A DNA stretch of 35,484 nt. Source: a virus. The stretch spans positions 1 through 35,484 of IMG/VR virus record IMGVR_UViG_3300042465_002939; one strand, 5' to 3'. Shown here in pieces: positions 1-7,284 of the stretch; within the stretch, counting starts at the first letter, position 1, and each line of letters opens with the position of its first letter. Below the pieces are notes generated by a model. That model searched no databases and had not been told where the DNA came from. It saw only the letters and a program-made list of their open reading frames with translations. Made by a program: the position numbers and the translations under genes.

Positions 1-127
1 CGGTGCCGCTGATCTTGCGCTCGGGTGACGATTGAGCCTTACGGTTCGAGATCTTCAACTGCGTCTCCAATTTCGCAACCGCGAAGGCGAACTTCACGGG
101 ATCGGTGATGGAAGCGATTTCCTTCGC
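1..127. repeat. Terminal direct repeat, left copy
   Basis: Bases 1-127 are repeated exactly at 35358-35484. A repeat of exactly 127 bases at the two ends of a contig is what a de Bruijn assembler run at k=127 leaves on a circular or circularly permuted molecule. The unique genome is therefore about 35,357 bp. A scaffold-like gene reads continuously across the join, which supports circularity. A true 127-bp terminal redundancy is possible, but headful packaging, as in P22 relatives, is the simpler explanation. Confidence 0.9.
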
Positions 128-751
128 CTTCTTCGGGTTCTTGCCCAGAGCATAAACGACAAGAGCCGGGTTTTCGGCACCTTGCACAATCATCCCCTGC
201 TGCATGACGCTAAGGGTGTCTTGGACGACATCCTCCGCGAACTCAAAGTCACGCACTTTCAGGCTGGCCTTCGCCCCCTGATAGCCCTCCAACTTGCGCT
301 CCCATTCCTTCTGAACAGCTTGGTGTTCAGACTTCATGGCAGCCTCACGGTCGTCGTGCTGGCGCTTCTTGTCGTACCATGCGGTCAGTTCCCGCTCGTA
401 TCGGTCGGTGTCGTAATCGGCTTTCTCAAGCGTTGGCTTCGGTCCGAGGGGCGCGACCCCAGGTGTGTTCCGCTGTTCGACCTGCGCTAGACGCTGTTCA
501 AGCTCCTTGGCTCGACGTTTCTCCTCACGATACTGCTTGCGAAGGTCACGAACCCAATCGGGCGCGCGGGCCTCCTCATCTTCTTCCGGGGCTGGCGCTT
601 CCCCGCCAATCGAAATGACAACCTCTCCATCTTCGGCATCATCGCCTTCGCCTTCAGCCTCGTCTGCCATCTCGGCATCTTCGGCCTCTAGTTCAGTTTC
701 TTCAGCCTCGACTTCAAAGTCCTCTTCGATCTGTTCTGCCAATTCAGTCAT
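1..751 (-). CDS. Capsid scaffolding protein, 5' part (continues at 35357)
   Basis: The frame starts at ATG 751 and runs off the left end. On the circular molecule it continues from 35357 to a TAA at 35245, giving 287 residues. The start is set by an AGGA a few bases upstream and an in-frame TGA just before it. The first 60 residues are extremely acidic (runs of Glu and Asp). They are followed by a charged, coiled-coil-like stretch rich in Arg, Lys and Glu, and by a basic C-terminus ending KKQKAKG. Acidic N-terminus, helical middle and basic tail suit phage scaffolding proteins, whose basic C-terminus binds coat. The gene lies directly between portal and coat, as in P22 (portal, scaffold, coat). 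Function is inferred from composition and position. Confidence 0.75.
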   Translation of the reverse strand, partial: MTELAEQIEEDFEVEAEETELEAEDAEMADEAEGEGDDAEDGEVVISIGGEAPAPEEDEEARAPDWVRDLRKQYREEKRRAKELEQRLAQVEQRNTPGVAPLGPKPTLEKADYDTDRYERELTAWYDKKRQHDDREAAMKSEHQAVQKEWERKLEGYQGAKASLKVRDFEFAEDVVQDTLSVMQQGMIVQGAENPALVVYALGKNPKKAKEIASITDPVKFAFAVAKLETQLKISNRKAQSSPERKISGT

Positions 752-776
752 GCGATCCTCGCGATTTTCTCACCCA

Positions 777-2846
777 TTACATTGTGCGGCTGGGCGGTTG
801 CCGCATTCCGGTGGCGACGGTCTCTTGCAGAGCCTTCGCCGTTTCCACGACGTTGGTGCGCTCTTTCTGCTGAATGCCAGCAAGCACCTCAACGGTCTTG
901 GCGCGGGTCTCTTCCGCACGCGCCAAGGTGTATTCTGTATTGGCCTGAGCCTGGCCAGCCTTGGCCTGCGCTTCCATAGCGGCGGCCTGAAGGTAAAGCG
1001 CCTGCGGATCGGGCTGCTGCGCTGCCTGCATTTCGGCCAACAGCTTCTCGCCTTCCTGCTCGGTCGGCTGGATGACGCCCATTTTGATCAGCTTGTCGCG
1101 GAAGTAAGCGCGCACCTCTCCGATGCCCTCGCCGTCCATGTTCATCATGGCCATCGAGGTCAGCACCTGCTGCGTCTCAGGATCTGGTGCGATCTGGATC
1201 ATGCCCAACAGCGCGCGAACCGTGGCGCTGCGCTTGGTGGCCGAGGCCGGGCCGACATCAACAGCCACGTCGAACTTTGCGTTGGACAGGTCGTTTTCGT
1301 ATTCAACCTCGCCGGTCTTGGGGTTGAGCATCGGCTTGCCAATCTCAATGCTGGACAACTCGCCGCCAAGGCCCACCGACTTCATCTTGCGGCCAGGCTC
1401 GACCACGATGTCACGCGCCATCGACAGCCATACCTCACCGCAACGCTTCACGGCTTTGGACATGTTCGACATGTAGATGTAGGTCTGCATATCCAGGCGC
1501 TGCTGGATCAGTTCCACGGCCTTGCCGCTGACGTTGGAAACGATTTCCTCGGCAGCATCAGGCTTGCCCAGCAGGTCGCTCATGTCCTGCTCGGTGATCT
1601 GCAGCAGGCCAGCCAGCGCAGGCGGGATCTGCGGCGGCTTGGTGTAGCCGACCGGGCCGGCAAGCGTCTCACCGCCGTTGGCATCGGTCACGGTGTTCAG
1701 GAGCAGGTAGGGATAGTTTCTGAGGTTGTCCTCGGACCACATCATTTCGTGGCCGGCCACCTGCTCGGGCGTGAAGATCGGCTTCTCAACGGTCGAAAGC
1801 GCGCTGATCTCGCCCAGCTTAGAAAGCTGCATGTTCTTCAGCCGCTGGGCGTCCTTGGCCAAACGCACATGGCCCATGCACCGCTCGACGTTGTCCACGA
1901 ACCAACGCTTGCCGTAGACCGGGATGATCGGGATCTGATCGCCGGCAATGTAGCCGCTGTCCTCCAGCACCTTGCTGCCGCTCATGATGTACTTGCGCAC
2001 CTTGCGGCGCTTCACACGGCGCTGGCGGATCTCTTTGGTGCCGACAGCCTCAAGCATCGTTTCCAGTTCAGGATCTTGATCGAAATCGCGCTCAAAATAC
2101 TTTTCTTCCTGCCCATCGAGGGTCTGGAAAATGCGGATCAGTTCCGACGCCTCTTCGACGCGGTAGACCTCGGCCACATAGACGACATCAGGTGTCGCCC
2201 AGTCAAACGCCACCTGCTCAATGCCCTTCGGCCATGTGGTCGGGTCATCTTCCCAGACTTCGCGGTAGGCATCTGGCGTCATCGCCGTCAGCACATAGCA
2301 CATGCGCGCGTCAGACTTGTCTTGGCGCTTGGCGTCCAGATCGAAGAACACGGTCGTATCCGCGTCGTAGATCGGCTCAATGCGGATGCGCTGCTTTTCG
2401 TTCTCTTCGTCGTACTCGTCTTCGTAGACAGCACGCAGGCGGAACGCACCGAAGCCACCGCCGACAGCCTCCTCAAAGGCGTTGTCGTACGCTTCATTGG
2501 CGCCGCTGTCCTGCTCGTCAGAACGGAACAGGCCATCGCACACGTCGGCCATCTTGTCGTCGTCGGTGCCGTCTTTGCTCACGAAGTCAACCGTGATGCG
2601 GTTGTTGCGGTATTCGTTGATGATCCGCATGACCGCAAGGTGAACCTTGTTCACCTCGAACTTGGGCTTGTTCAGATATTGCTCATAGAGGTTTCCCTCC
2701 CACTGCGCGCCCGAGATGGAGTAAAAGCGGCGATCCTCCAGACACTGCAAACGCTCATCGCGCATAGTGCTTTGGATGGTGTCAAACTCTGACATCGCTT
2801 CGGCATGAACATTTGCAAGCCGCTGGTCTCTGGTCATGCGGGCCAA
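777..2846 (-). CDS. P22-like portal protein
   Basis: 689 residues, close to the 725 of P22 gp1. The dodecameric portal forms the DNA channel at one capsid vertex and docks the terminase and later the tail. The N-terminal half has the family pattern: an Arg- and Asp-rich helical start, then the FYSISGAQW region, then VNKVHLAVMRIINEYRNNR. The C-terminal 100 residues are Ala- and Gln-rich helices like the portal barrel. It lies downstream of TerL and upstream of scaffold. Two starts are possible. TTG 2846 has an AAAGG eight bases upstream, while ATG 2837 has no well-placed ribosome site. I prefer 2846, but the choice changes only three residues. Confidence 0.93.
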   Translation of the reverse strand: MARMTRDQRLANVHAEAMSEFDTIQSTMRDERLQCLEDRRFYSISGAQWEGNLYEQYLNKPKFEVNKVHLAVMRIINEYRNNRITVDFVSKDGTDDDKMADVCDGLFRSDEQDSGANEAYDNAFEEAVGGGFGAFRLRAVYEDEYDEENEKQRIRIEPIYDADTTVFFDLDAKRQDKSDARMCYVLTAMTPDAYREVWEDDPTTWPKGIEQVAFDWATPDVVYVAEVYRVEEASELIRIFQTLDGQEEKYFERDFDQDPELETMLEAVGTKEIRQRRVKRRKVRKYIMSGSKVLEDSGYIAGDQIPIIPVYGKRWFVDNVERCMGHVRLAKDAQRLKNMQLSKLGEISALSTVEKPIFTPEQVAGHEMMWSEDNLRNYPYLLLNTVTDANGGETLAGPVGYTKPPQIPPALAGLLQITEQDMSDLLGKPDAAEEIVSNVSGKAVELIQQRLDMQTYIYMSNMSKAVKRCGEVWLSMARDIVVEPGRKMKSVGLGGELSSIEIGKPMLNPKTGEVEYENDLSNAKFDVAVDVGPASATKRSATVRALLGMIQIAPDPETQQVLTSMAMMNMDGEGIGEVRAYFRDKLIKMGVIQPTEQEGEKLLAEMQAAQQPDPQALYLQAAAMEAQAKAGQAQANTEYTLARAEETRAKTVEVLAGIQQKERTNVVETAKALQETVATGMRQPPSRTM

Positions 2847-2907
2847 GTTGCGCGCCTTTCGCTGGATATTTGGGCCGAAGTATACGGCAGGTCGATCTGA
2901 ATATCAA

Positions 2908-4134
2908 TCACCGTGCCATCGGCATGCTGACGGGGACAAGGCGGGCCTTCGGCTTGTCCTGCTTGGCCACGCGACGGGCGCCCTCGCAGGCATAGCGCAG
3001 CGCGTCGATGACGTGGTTTTTCTTGTCCTCCAGCACAGGCAAGATGCTGCCCGTGTCCCGGTCGGTCTTGTAGCTGTAGAGCGTCAACTCATCGATGGTG
3101 TGCTTGCAGCGCGGATGCACCACGATGTCAAAAGACTTCAGCCACTCAACGCCTTCTTCGACCGACTTCGGCCCCTTGACCGCCGGCATGATCTTCGGAA
3201 AGCCGTTCTTGCGCATGTGGCTGATCGTCTCCGGCCGCGCGCTGTCTGCCACCATCGGCCACTTCTCTGCCTCCGGGATCGACATGAACAGCGAAGGGGT
3301 GTCAACAATCTCGCAGCCAACCTGATAGGCCTCGTGGTCAATATATAGCTTCCGTCCTATAATGTGGCAGCGGATGCCAACCGTCGGATCGGTGGCAAAG
3401 CCCCAGTCAGCGCCCAAGCGATGGACGGCATCAGGCGGTGCCTCGAAGTCTTCAATGGCCCAGTTCTTGAACACGCGCGTTTCGCTGTTGCGGACATACT
3501 CGCCCTTCCAGACGTGCAGATATTTGTCTGGATCGCGCCGCTTGTCGTATTCCATTTCGTCCTTGAGAACGTCAGGGAACCACGGGTTGTCGGTATAGTT
3601 CACCTCGACGACCACGCTGTCAGGCGGCGGGTTGGTGCCACGCAGCAGGCCCTCAATCGGGTCCGTGTCGAAGCGTGGGTTCCAACTGAACAGCAGTTGC
3701 GAGCCGGGCTTGCGAAGCGTCGGGCGCAGGAGATCCAGCGAGAACTGGCTGATTGACTGGGCCTCCTCGACAAAGCAAATGTCGAACCCCTCCAGCGACT
3801 TCACGCTGTCGGCTGTGTGGTTCTGCATGCCCTGGAAGATGATGACGCCGCCGTGCGGGCATTTGATCTCGGCCTGCTGCACTTGGAACAGATGACCGAC
3901 GCCTAATTCCTCGATCTTGTTCTCAATCAGCTTCTTGACCGACTGCTTCAGAGACTTCTGCACCTCGCGCACGCAGACCACGTCGGTCTTGCGCATCACG
4001 CACCGCTCAACGATCCATTCCGCGAAGAAGGTTGACTTGCCAGATCCGCGCCCGCCGAACGCCCCGATGTAGCGGGCGCTCTCGCGTTGCAGGATCGGCA
4101 GCGCCCAGCGCGGTGTCTGGATGTTCAGCTTCAT
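2908..4134 (-). CDS. Terminase large subunit (ATPase and nuclease)
   Basis: 408 residues, Terminase_3 (PBSX/Sf6-type) family. The protein pumps DNA into the prohead using ATP and cuts the concatemer. Visible motifs are Walker A GGRGSGKST (residues 27-35), Walker B ICFVEEA (119-125, catalytic Glu), the SWNPR coupling-type motif, and a C-terminal RNase H-like nuclease with acidic residues in GADWGFATDP, VADSARPE and HVIDALRYA. The start overlaps the stop of the 58-residue gene upstream by ATGA. The portal follows after a gap of about 60 bases. Confidence 0.95.
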   Translation of the reverse strand: MKLNIQTPRWALPILQRESARYIGAFGGRGSGKSTFFAEWIVERCVMRKTDVVCVREVQKSLKQSVKKLIENKIEELGVGHLFQVQQAEIKCPHGGVIIFQGMQNHTADSVKSLEGFDICFVEEAQSISQFSLDLLRPTLRKPGSQLLFSWNPRFDTDPIEGLLRGTNPPPDSVVVEVNYTDNPWFPDVLKDEMEYDKRRDPDKYLHVWKGEYVRNSETRVFKNWAIEDFEAPPDAVHRLGADWGFATDPTVGIRCHIIGRKLYIDHEAYQVGCEIVDTPSLFMSIPEAEKWPMVADSARPETISHMRKNGFPKIMPAVKGPKSVEEGVEWLKSFDIVVHPRCKHTIDELTLYSYKTDRDTGSILPVLEDKKNHVIDALRYACEGARRVAKQDKPKARLVPVSMPMAR

Positions 4135-4307
4135 GCGTCTGGCGCAGACCTGGCTTTTCCGCCTGCGGTTTTGGTGGCAAGGGCCGTTTTGATTTCATCG
4201 ACGCTCACGCCGTAAAACGTTGCAGCACCCTCGATGCCATATCGATTAACGATGTTTTTCAGGCGCCGAAAGCGAGGCTCGCTGTCCAGTATCTGCTGCA
4301 CTGTCAT
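4131..4307 (-). CDS. Small unknown protein between TerS and TerL
   Basis: 58 residues starting MTVQQILDSE. ATG 4307 is chosen because GGAGAA lies about eight bases upstream; the same frame stays open to 4550 only as a shadow of TerS. The stop overlaps the TerL start by ATGA, so the two are probably coupled. The middle (RYGIEGAATFYGVSVDEIKTA) looks like a short helix-turn-helix fold, so it could bind DNA near the packaging site or help the terminase. I know no named family for it. Confidence 0.7.
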   Translation of the reverse strand: MTVQQILDSEPRFRRLKNIVNRYGIEGAATFYGVSVDEIKTALATKTAGGKARSAPDA

Positions 4308-4320
4308 GCTAGGTTCTCCA

Positions 4321-4737
4321 TCACGCTGACTTCGGATCGACGATGGTGCGTTTGATCTCGATCGGGATCGCTCCGCCGTCTGGCCCTGAGAGTTCCTGCT
4401 TGTCCTTCTGGCCAAGCATCTGCTTACCAAGCCAAACGAGCATTGTCGGGTTGCCATCCTGGGCAGCTTTCCACTGTGCGCGGCGCAGAGAAGCCTTCCC
4501 TTCGCCCTGGTGCTTTTTATAGAGGGCTTCAAAATTATCCACACCATCAATGCCTTGCTCTTTGATGCGGCGGTTTAGGGTCGTTTCGCTCATGTTCAGG
4601 ATGTCGCAGATTTCGTCGCGCGTGCACTGGATGCGGATCATATTGACGAGTTGCTCGAACTCCTTGTCGGTCATTGGCTTGGTCGGACCTTTTGGCCCTG
4701 TTTTTTTTCGCTCGGCGGCTGGCTTACGGGCGGCCAT
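4321..4737 (-). CDS. Terminase small subunit
   Basis: 138 residues from ATG 4737. GGGAGG lies seven bases upstream, and the start overlaps the methyltransferase stop as TGATG (an in-frame GTG at 4740 is less well placed). TerS recognises the packaging site and controls TerL. The N-terminus is basic (KPAAERKKTGPKGPTK). It is followed by a helix-turn-helix (TRDEICDILNMSETTLNRRI) and then the C-terminal pattern common in small terminases, LRRAQWKAAQDGNPTMLVWL followed by GKQMLGQKD. A run of eight T on the plus strand sits in the Lys-rich start. Confidence 0.9.
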   Translation of the reverse strand: MAARKPAAERKKTGPKGPTKPMTDKEFEQLVNMIRIQCTRDEICDILNMSETTLNRRIKEQGIDGVDNFEALYKKHQGEGKASLRRAQWKAAQDGNPTMLVWLGKQMLGQKDKQELSGPDGGAIPIEIKRTIVDPKSA

Positions 4738-5468
4738 CACGCGGCCTCCCTTTCAGCAGAGAGTTCGGCGAAGGTCTGGCCGGTGGCTTCAAGCGTTGCC
4801 TGCTGCCCGGTCCAGTCCTGCCACCGCTTGACGATCACGTCGCAGTAGCGCGGGTCCAGTTCCATCAGGCGCGCCTTGCGGCCGTGCTTCTCGCAGACGA
4901 TGGCGGTGGTTCCAGATCCAGCGAAACTGTCGAGGACCAGGTCGCTGCCCTTGGTGTTGTTGAGCATCTGGTATTCGAACAGTTCGACCGGCTTCATGGT
5001 CGGGTGCTCGCCGTTACGGCTGGGCTTGGCGAACTCGAGGATGGTGGTCTGCTTGCGGTCGGATGCCCAGAGGTGCGATGCGCCTTCCTTCCAGCCGTAG
5101 AGGCAGGGCTCGTGCATCCACTGGTAATCTTGGCGGCCGAGGACGAGGCTCGACTTCTTCCAGATCAGGCATTGACGGATCGACCAGCCAATGTCGGCTG
5201 CCGCGCCGCGGAAGTTGTAGCCTTCGCTGTCGGCATGCCAGATGTAGAACACCGCGCCCTTTTTCATCACAGCGTCTGCTGCGGAATAGGCATCCCGGAG
5301 GAATTGCCGGAAGGCGTCGTTCGACATGCTGTCGTTCTTGATGGTCAGCTTTTCCTTGGTGCCTCCCTCGTAGGCCACGTTGTAGGGCGGATCGGTGAGC
5401 CACATGTCCACAAGCTGGCCGTCGCACAGGCGCTCCATGTGCTCTATGGAGGTGCTGTCACCGCACAT
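4737..5468 (-). CDS. DNA N6/N4 methyltransferase, beta class (separated from its ParB-like domain)
   Basis: 243 residues if translation starts at ATG 5468; the frame stays open to a GTG at 5507. It transfers a methyl group from S-adenosylmethionine to an adenine N6 or cytosine N4. Motifs appear in beta-class order: catalytic DPPY (residues 26-29), HPTMKP (155-160), then the AdoMet-binding SFAGSG (181-186). The upstream ParB-like frame overlaps it, and the two would join in frame if one base were lost from the G11 tract at 5475-5485, giving a fused protein of about 410 residues. The first residues, MCGDST, are the second half of a linker usually written GDVWxLGxxRLxCGDS. As it stands, translation could restart at ATG 5468, with the G run acting as a ribosome site. 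It might protect phage DNA from restriction. Confidence 0.9.
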   Translation of the reverse strand: MCGDSTSIEHMERLCDGQLVDMWLTDPPYNVAYEGGTKEKLTIKNDSMSNDAFRQFLRDAYSAADAVMKKGAVFYIWHADSEGYNFRGAAADIGWSIRQCLIWKKSSLVLGRQDYQWMHEPCLYGWKEGASHLWASDRKQTTILEFAKPSRNGEHPTMKPVELFEYQMLNNTKGSDLVLDSFAGSGTTAIVCEKHGRKARLMELDPRYCDVIVKRWQDWTGQQATLEATGQTFAELSAEREAA

Positions 5469-5970
5469 AAGGCGCCCCCCCCCCCAGAAGCCAGACGTCG
5501 CCCTCACGGGTCACAGGGACGGCCGGTGCGTCGGGCACAGCATCGTCGTCGGTCAGTCCTTCCTTCGCTTCCTCTGGGAACAGCGCGCCGATCTCGTCGG
5601 CCTCAAAGCCGGTCAGCGAAAGGTCGAAACCCATGTCCTCAAGTTCGGTGAATTCGAGGGCGAGCAGTTCAGTGTCCCACTGGGCCAGTTCGGCCACCTT
5701 GTTCACCGAGAGGCGAAAGGCTTTGATCTGCGCATCGCTCATGTCGTCTGCGAGGACGACCGGCACTTCCTTCATGCCCAGCTTCTTGGCGGCTTTCAGG
5801 CGGAGGTGGCCATCGACCACGGTCCCGTCGCTCTTGGCGCAGATCGGAACACGGAAGCCGAACTCGCGGATGGCTGCGGCCACCTTATCGACTGCGTGAT
5901 CGTTTTTGCGGGGATTGCGAGCGTATTCGATGCAACGCTCAATGGGCCAGGTCTCGAATGTCAGTTTCAT
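5458..5970 (-). CDS. ParB-like N-terminal domain protein (front half of a ParB-methyltransferase)
   Basis: 170 residues from ATG 5970, with AGGTG just upstream; an in-frame TTG at 5991 is rejected. It carries the ParB/Srx-like fold signature: NPRKN (residues 19-23), IREFGFRVPI, and the box VVDGHLRLKAAKKLG (51-65). The following acidic stretch ends in GDVWLLGGG, the start of the usual linker to a methyltransferase domain. It then leaves frame in the G11 tract and stops at 5458 after APYVR. In phages this domain is commonly fused to an N6/N4 methyltransferase. Here the second half is intact in another frame directly downstream. Confidence 0.88.
   Translation of the reverse strand: MKLTFETWPIERCIEYARNPRKNDHAVDKVAAAIREFGFRVPICAKSDGTVVDGHLRLKAAKKLGMKEVPVVLADDMSDAQIKAFRLSVNKVAELAQWDTELLALEFTELEDMGFDLSLTGFEADEIGALFPEEAKEGLTDDDAVPDAPAVPVTREGDVWLLGGGAPYVR
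5475..5485 (-). repeat. Poly-G tract (G11) at the ParB/methyltransferase junction
   Basis: Eleven C on the plus strand, so eleven G in the coding strand. With ten G the ParB-like and methyltransferase frames join through WLLGGGRLMCGDS. With eleven they are separate. The position, exactly in the linker, is typical of a slipped-strand switch, but also of a homopolymer indel in assembly. Confidence 0.9.
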
Positions 5971-6005
5971 GCTCACCTCATCTCGGCGCAAAGCGGGCCG
6001 GGCGC

Positions 6006-6065
6006 GTCAGCGTGATGGCTTCCTTCCGGGCCGGATCATTCCGGTTTGCCGGACACCACGCTGAC
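6006..6065 (-). promoter_or_regulatory. Structured 5' leader of the late transcript
   Basis: On the minus strand GTCAGCGTG (6065-6057) pairs perfectly with CACGCTGAC (6014-6006), a 9-bp closing stem. Between them are TCCGG-CAAA-CCGGA and CCGGA-ATGA-TCCGG, either of which can form a 5-bp hairpin, plus a further CCGGA that allows a longer nested fold. The predicted start of the promoter at 6072-6100 falls at about 6065, so the transcript would begin with this element, about 95 bases before the ParB-like start. It could be an attenuator, a stability element or a protein- or ligand-binding leader. I do not recognise a known riboswitch. Confidence 0.6.
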
Positions 6066-6071
6066 CGTGCA

Positions 6072-6100
6072 ATTATATGCGCTTCACGCAATTTTCGCAA
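6072..6100 (-). promoter_or_regulatory. Sigma-70-type promoter for the packaging/late genes
   Basis: On the minus strand there is a -35 box TTGCGA (6100-6095), a 17-base spacer, and a perfect -10 box TATAAT (6077-6072). It points leftward into the ParB/methyltransferase, terminase and structural genes. A TTGCG-N5-CGCAt near-palindrome (6091-6077) fills the spacer and touches the -10 box, so a repressor bound there would block the polymerase. Confidence 0.65.
6077..6091. promoter_or_regulatory. Candidate operator TTGCG-N5-CGCAt
   Basis: Minus-strand TTGCGTGAAGCGCAT, a 15-base near-palindrome within the promoter at 6072-6100. Related 15-base sites lie at 11400-11414 and 13651-13665, also in control regions. 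The shared half-site suggests one phage regulator, most likely an XRE protein (13421-13624 or 7682-7894). Confidence 0.5.
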
Positions 6101-6104
6101 TGGC

Positions 6105-6593
6105 TCAGAGAGAAAACCACTCGACGAGGCGGCTCGAGACGTTCAGCGCGTCGGCCATCTCTCCGATTTCGACCAAGGCCCTCACCCACTGCGGGTGGCC
6201 GAGAATGTCGTGGCTGGTGAGTGCGACATAGGTGTAGGCCTCGAGACGGTCAGCGAAGCGCAGGCGCTCGTTGGTCTGGTCGATAGCATCCACACCCATC
6301 GAGGCGCAGGCGATGGCTTCTGCCGCGGCCAAGGCTCGATCAAGTTCTGGGTGCGCTCGCTTGGTGGGGCTTGGCACGTCCCCGACGATCAGTTCTCCGC
6401 AGTCGTGGTGCAGGGCTGCATAGAGCAAGGCCGGTGGCGCCTTGGGCCAGAAGAACAGGATGATTTGCGCCACCCGGCCGTGATGATCGGCGAGAGTTTG
6501 CGCTGGCACGTCGTGGTTTGTGTGCCAGCGCGTGACCGAGCCTGATCGGTAGATCGGGTGGATGCCGACCACGCGATGCTCTGGCGGTGTCAA
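6105..6593 (-). CDS. HD-domain hydrolase (YfbR-like nucleotidase)
   Basis: 162 residues. Metal-binding HD motifs are clear: RWH (residues 22-24), DHHGR (37-41), HHDCGEL (62-68), GD (71-72) and FADRLEA (113-119). This arrangement matches YfbR/YGK1-type 5'-deoxynucleotidases, which remove phosphate from dNMPs. A companion dCTP deaminase-like gene lies two genes upstream, so both probably adjust the nucleotide pool. The start is TTG 6593, overlapping the upstream stop as TTGA; there is no usable ATG before the first motif. Its stop is 4 bases before the late promoter, so it closes the early leftward block. Confidence 0.8.
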   Translation of the reverse strand: MTPPEHRVVGIHPIYRSGSVTRWHTNHDVPAQTLADHHGRVAQIILFFWPKAPPALLYAALHHDCGELIVGDVPSPTKRAHPELDRALAAAEAIACASMGVDAIDQTNERLRFADRLEAYTYVALTSHDILGHPQWVRALVEIGEMADALNVSSRLVEWFSL

Positions 6594-6844
6594 TTTTCCA
6601 GCCTCGATGAGATGACGGCGTGATTTAGCATCGAGACGGATGCAACCATGTGATGGAAGAATGAGCCATGCTCCCAGCCAAACATGGCAAGATCATCACC
6701 ATCGTGCGCAGCATAAGCCAGCGCTCGAATGTCTCCACTCTTTGCCTTTTCGAGAAGTCGCTCAAGCATTGATACAATTTCAGGATCAGGTTGACCTTTG
6801 ATGATCGCGCCATGAATGGCTTTGATCTCTGCTGACTTTGTCAT
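6590..6844 (-). CDS. Hypothetical protein
   Basis: 84 residues from ATG 6844, with GGAGG just upstream and an ATGA overlap with the deaminase stop. The first half is an amphipathic helix pattern (AIIKGQPDPEIVSMLERLLE); the second half has GDDLAMFGWEHGSFFHHMVA and could lie beside the HD enzyme. No family recognised. Its own stop overlaps the HD gene start. Confidence 0.7.
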   Translation of the reverse strand: MTKSAEIKAIHGAIIKGQPDPEIVSMLERLLEKAKSGDIRALAYAAHDGDDLAMFGWEHGSFFHHMVASVSMLNHAVISSRLEN

Positions 6845-7284
6845 TTTGCCTCCACCGGCATGTCGGGCTGGTCCTGGTATTTGCCGTTCCCGTAGCTGGC
6901 AGGAGCGACCACCTCGTGAAAGATCGCCTGCGCGATGCCTGCGCCCGCTGGAATGCTGAGAGGCTTCCACCCGTGATAGACCAGTTCCAGCGTCAGCCAG
7001 CCGCGCCATCCGGGCTCGATTACGGTGTTGAAAACAGAGAGGCCGCGCCGCGCCCAGGTGCTTTTGTCGTGGACGATCGCCACGAGGTTTTCCGGCATGT
7101 CAAAACGCTCGATGGTGCTGGCCAATGCGAAGCGGCGAAACGGGTGCAGCGTGACGGCCTGCTTGATCCGCAGATCGTATCCCGCTTCTGACAGCCCATA
7201 GCTGACGCCATGCTCGCGTAGCTTCATCCCTGCCATCGGTGTGAGCGGGCTGGCCTCGTAGAGTTTGCGTCCGTTGATGATCAT
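6841..7284 (-). CDS. dcd: dCTP deaminase / dUTPase-family protein
   Basis: 147 residues from ATG 7284 (ATGA overlap with the gene upstream). dCTP deaminase makes dUTP and ammonia from dCTP; some members also go on to dUMP. The trimeric beta-barrel signature is present: SEAGYDLRI (residues 32-40), VHDKSTWARRGL (71-82, with the conserved Ser75 and Arg79), VIEPGWRGWLTLEL (88-101, Glu100 at the catalytic position) and IPAGAGIAQAIF (111-122). It is shorter than E. coli Dcd (193) but within range for phage versions. It pairs with the HD nucleotidase-like gene downstream. Confidence 0.82.
   Translation of the reverse strand: MIINGRKLYEASPLTPMAGMKLREHGVSYGLSEAGYDLRIKQAVTLHPFRRFALASTIERFDMPENLVAIVHDKSTWARRGLSVFNTVIEPGWRGWLTLELVYHGWKPLSIPAGAGIAQAIFHEVVAPASYGNGKYQDQPDMPVEAK

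Noticed and set aside
465-2792. Long open frame on the plus strand (775 codons) across the portal and scaffold genes
   Set aside because: It is the antisense shadow of portal, with low-complexity Ser, His and Leu content and no ribosome site. Both minus-strand genes there have clear family features.
4701-4708. Run of eight T in the terminase small subunit as a slippage site
   Set aside because: The frame is intact on both sides, and Lys-rich TerS starts are common; no alternative product is visible.
6016-6040. Resemblance of GGCCCGGAAGGAAGCC in the late leader to the SRP RNA tip
   Set aside because: Only the GGAA loop and GGAAGC share letters; the SRP symmetric loop is missing and the competing TCCGG/CCGGA pairing is stronger.
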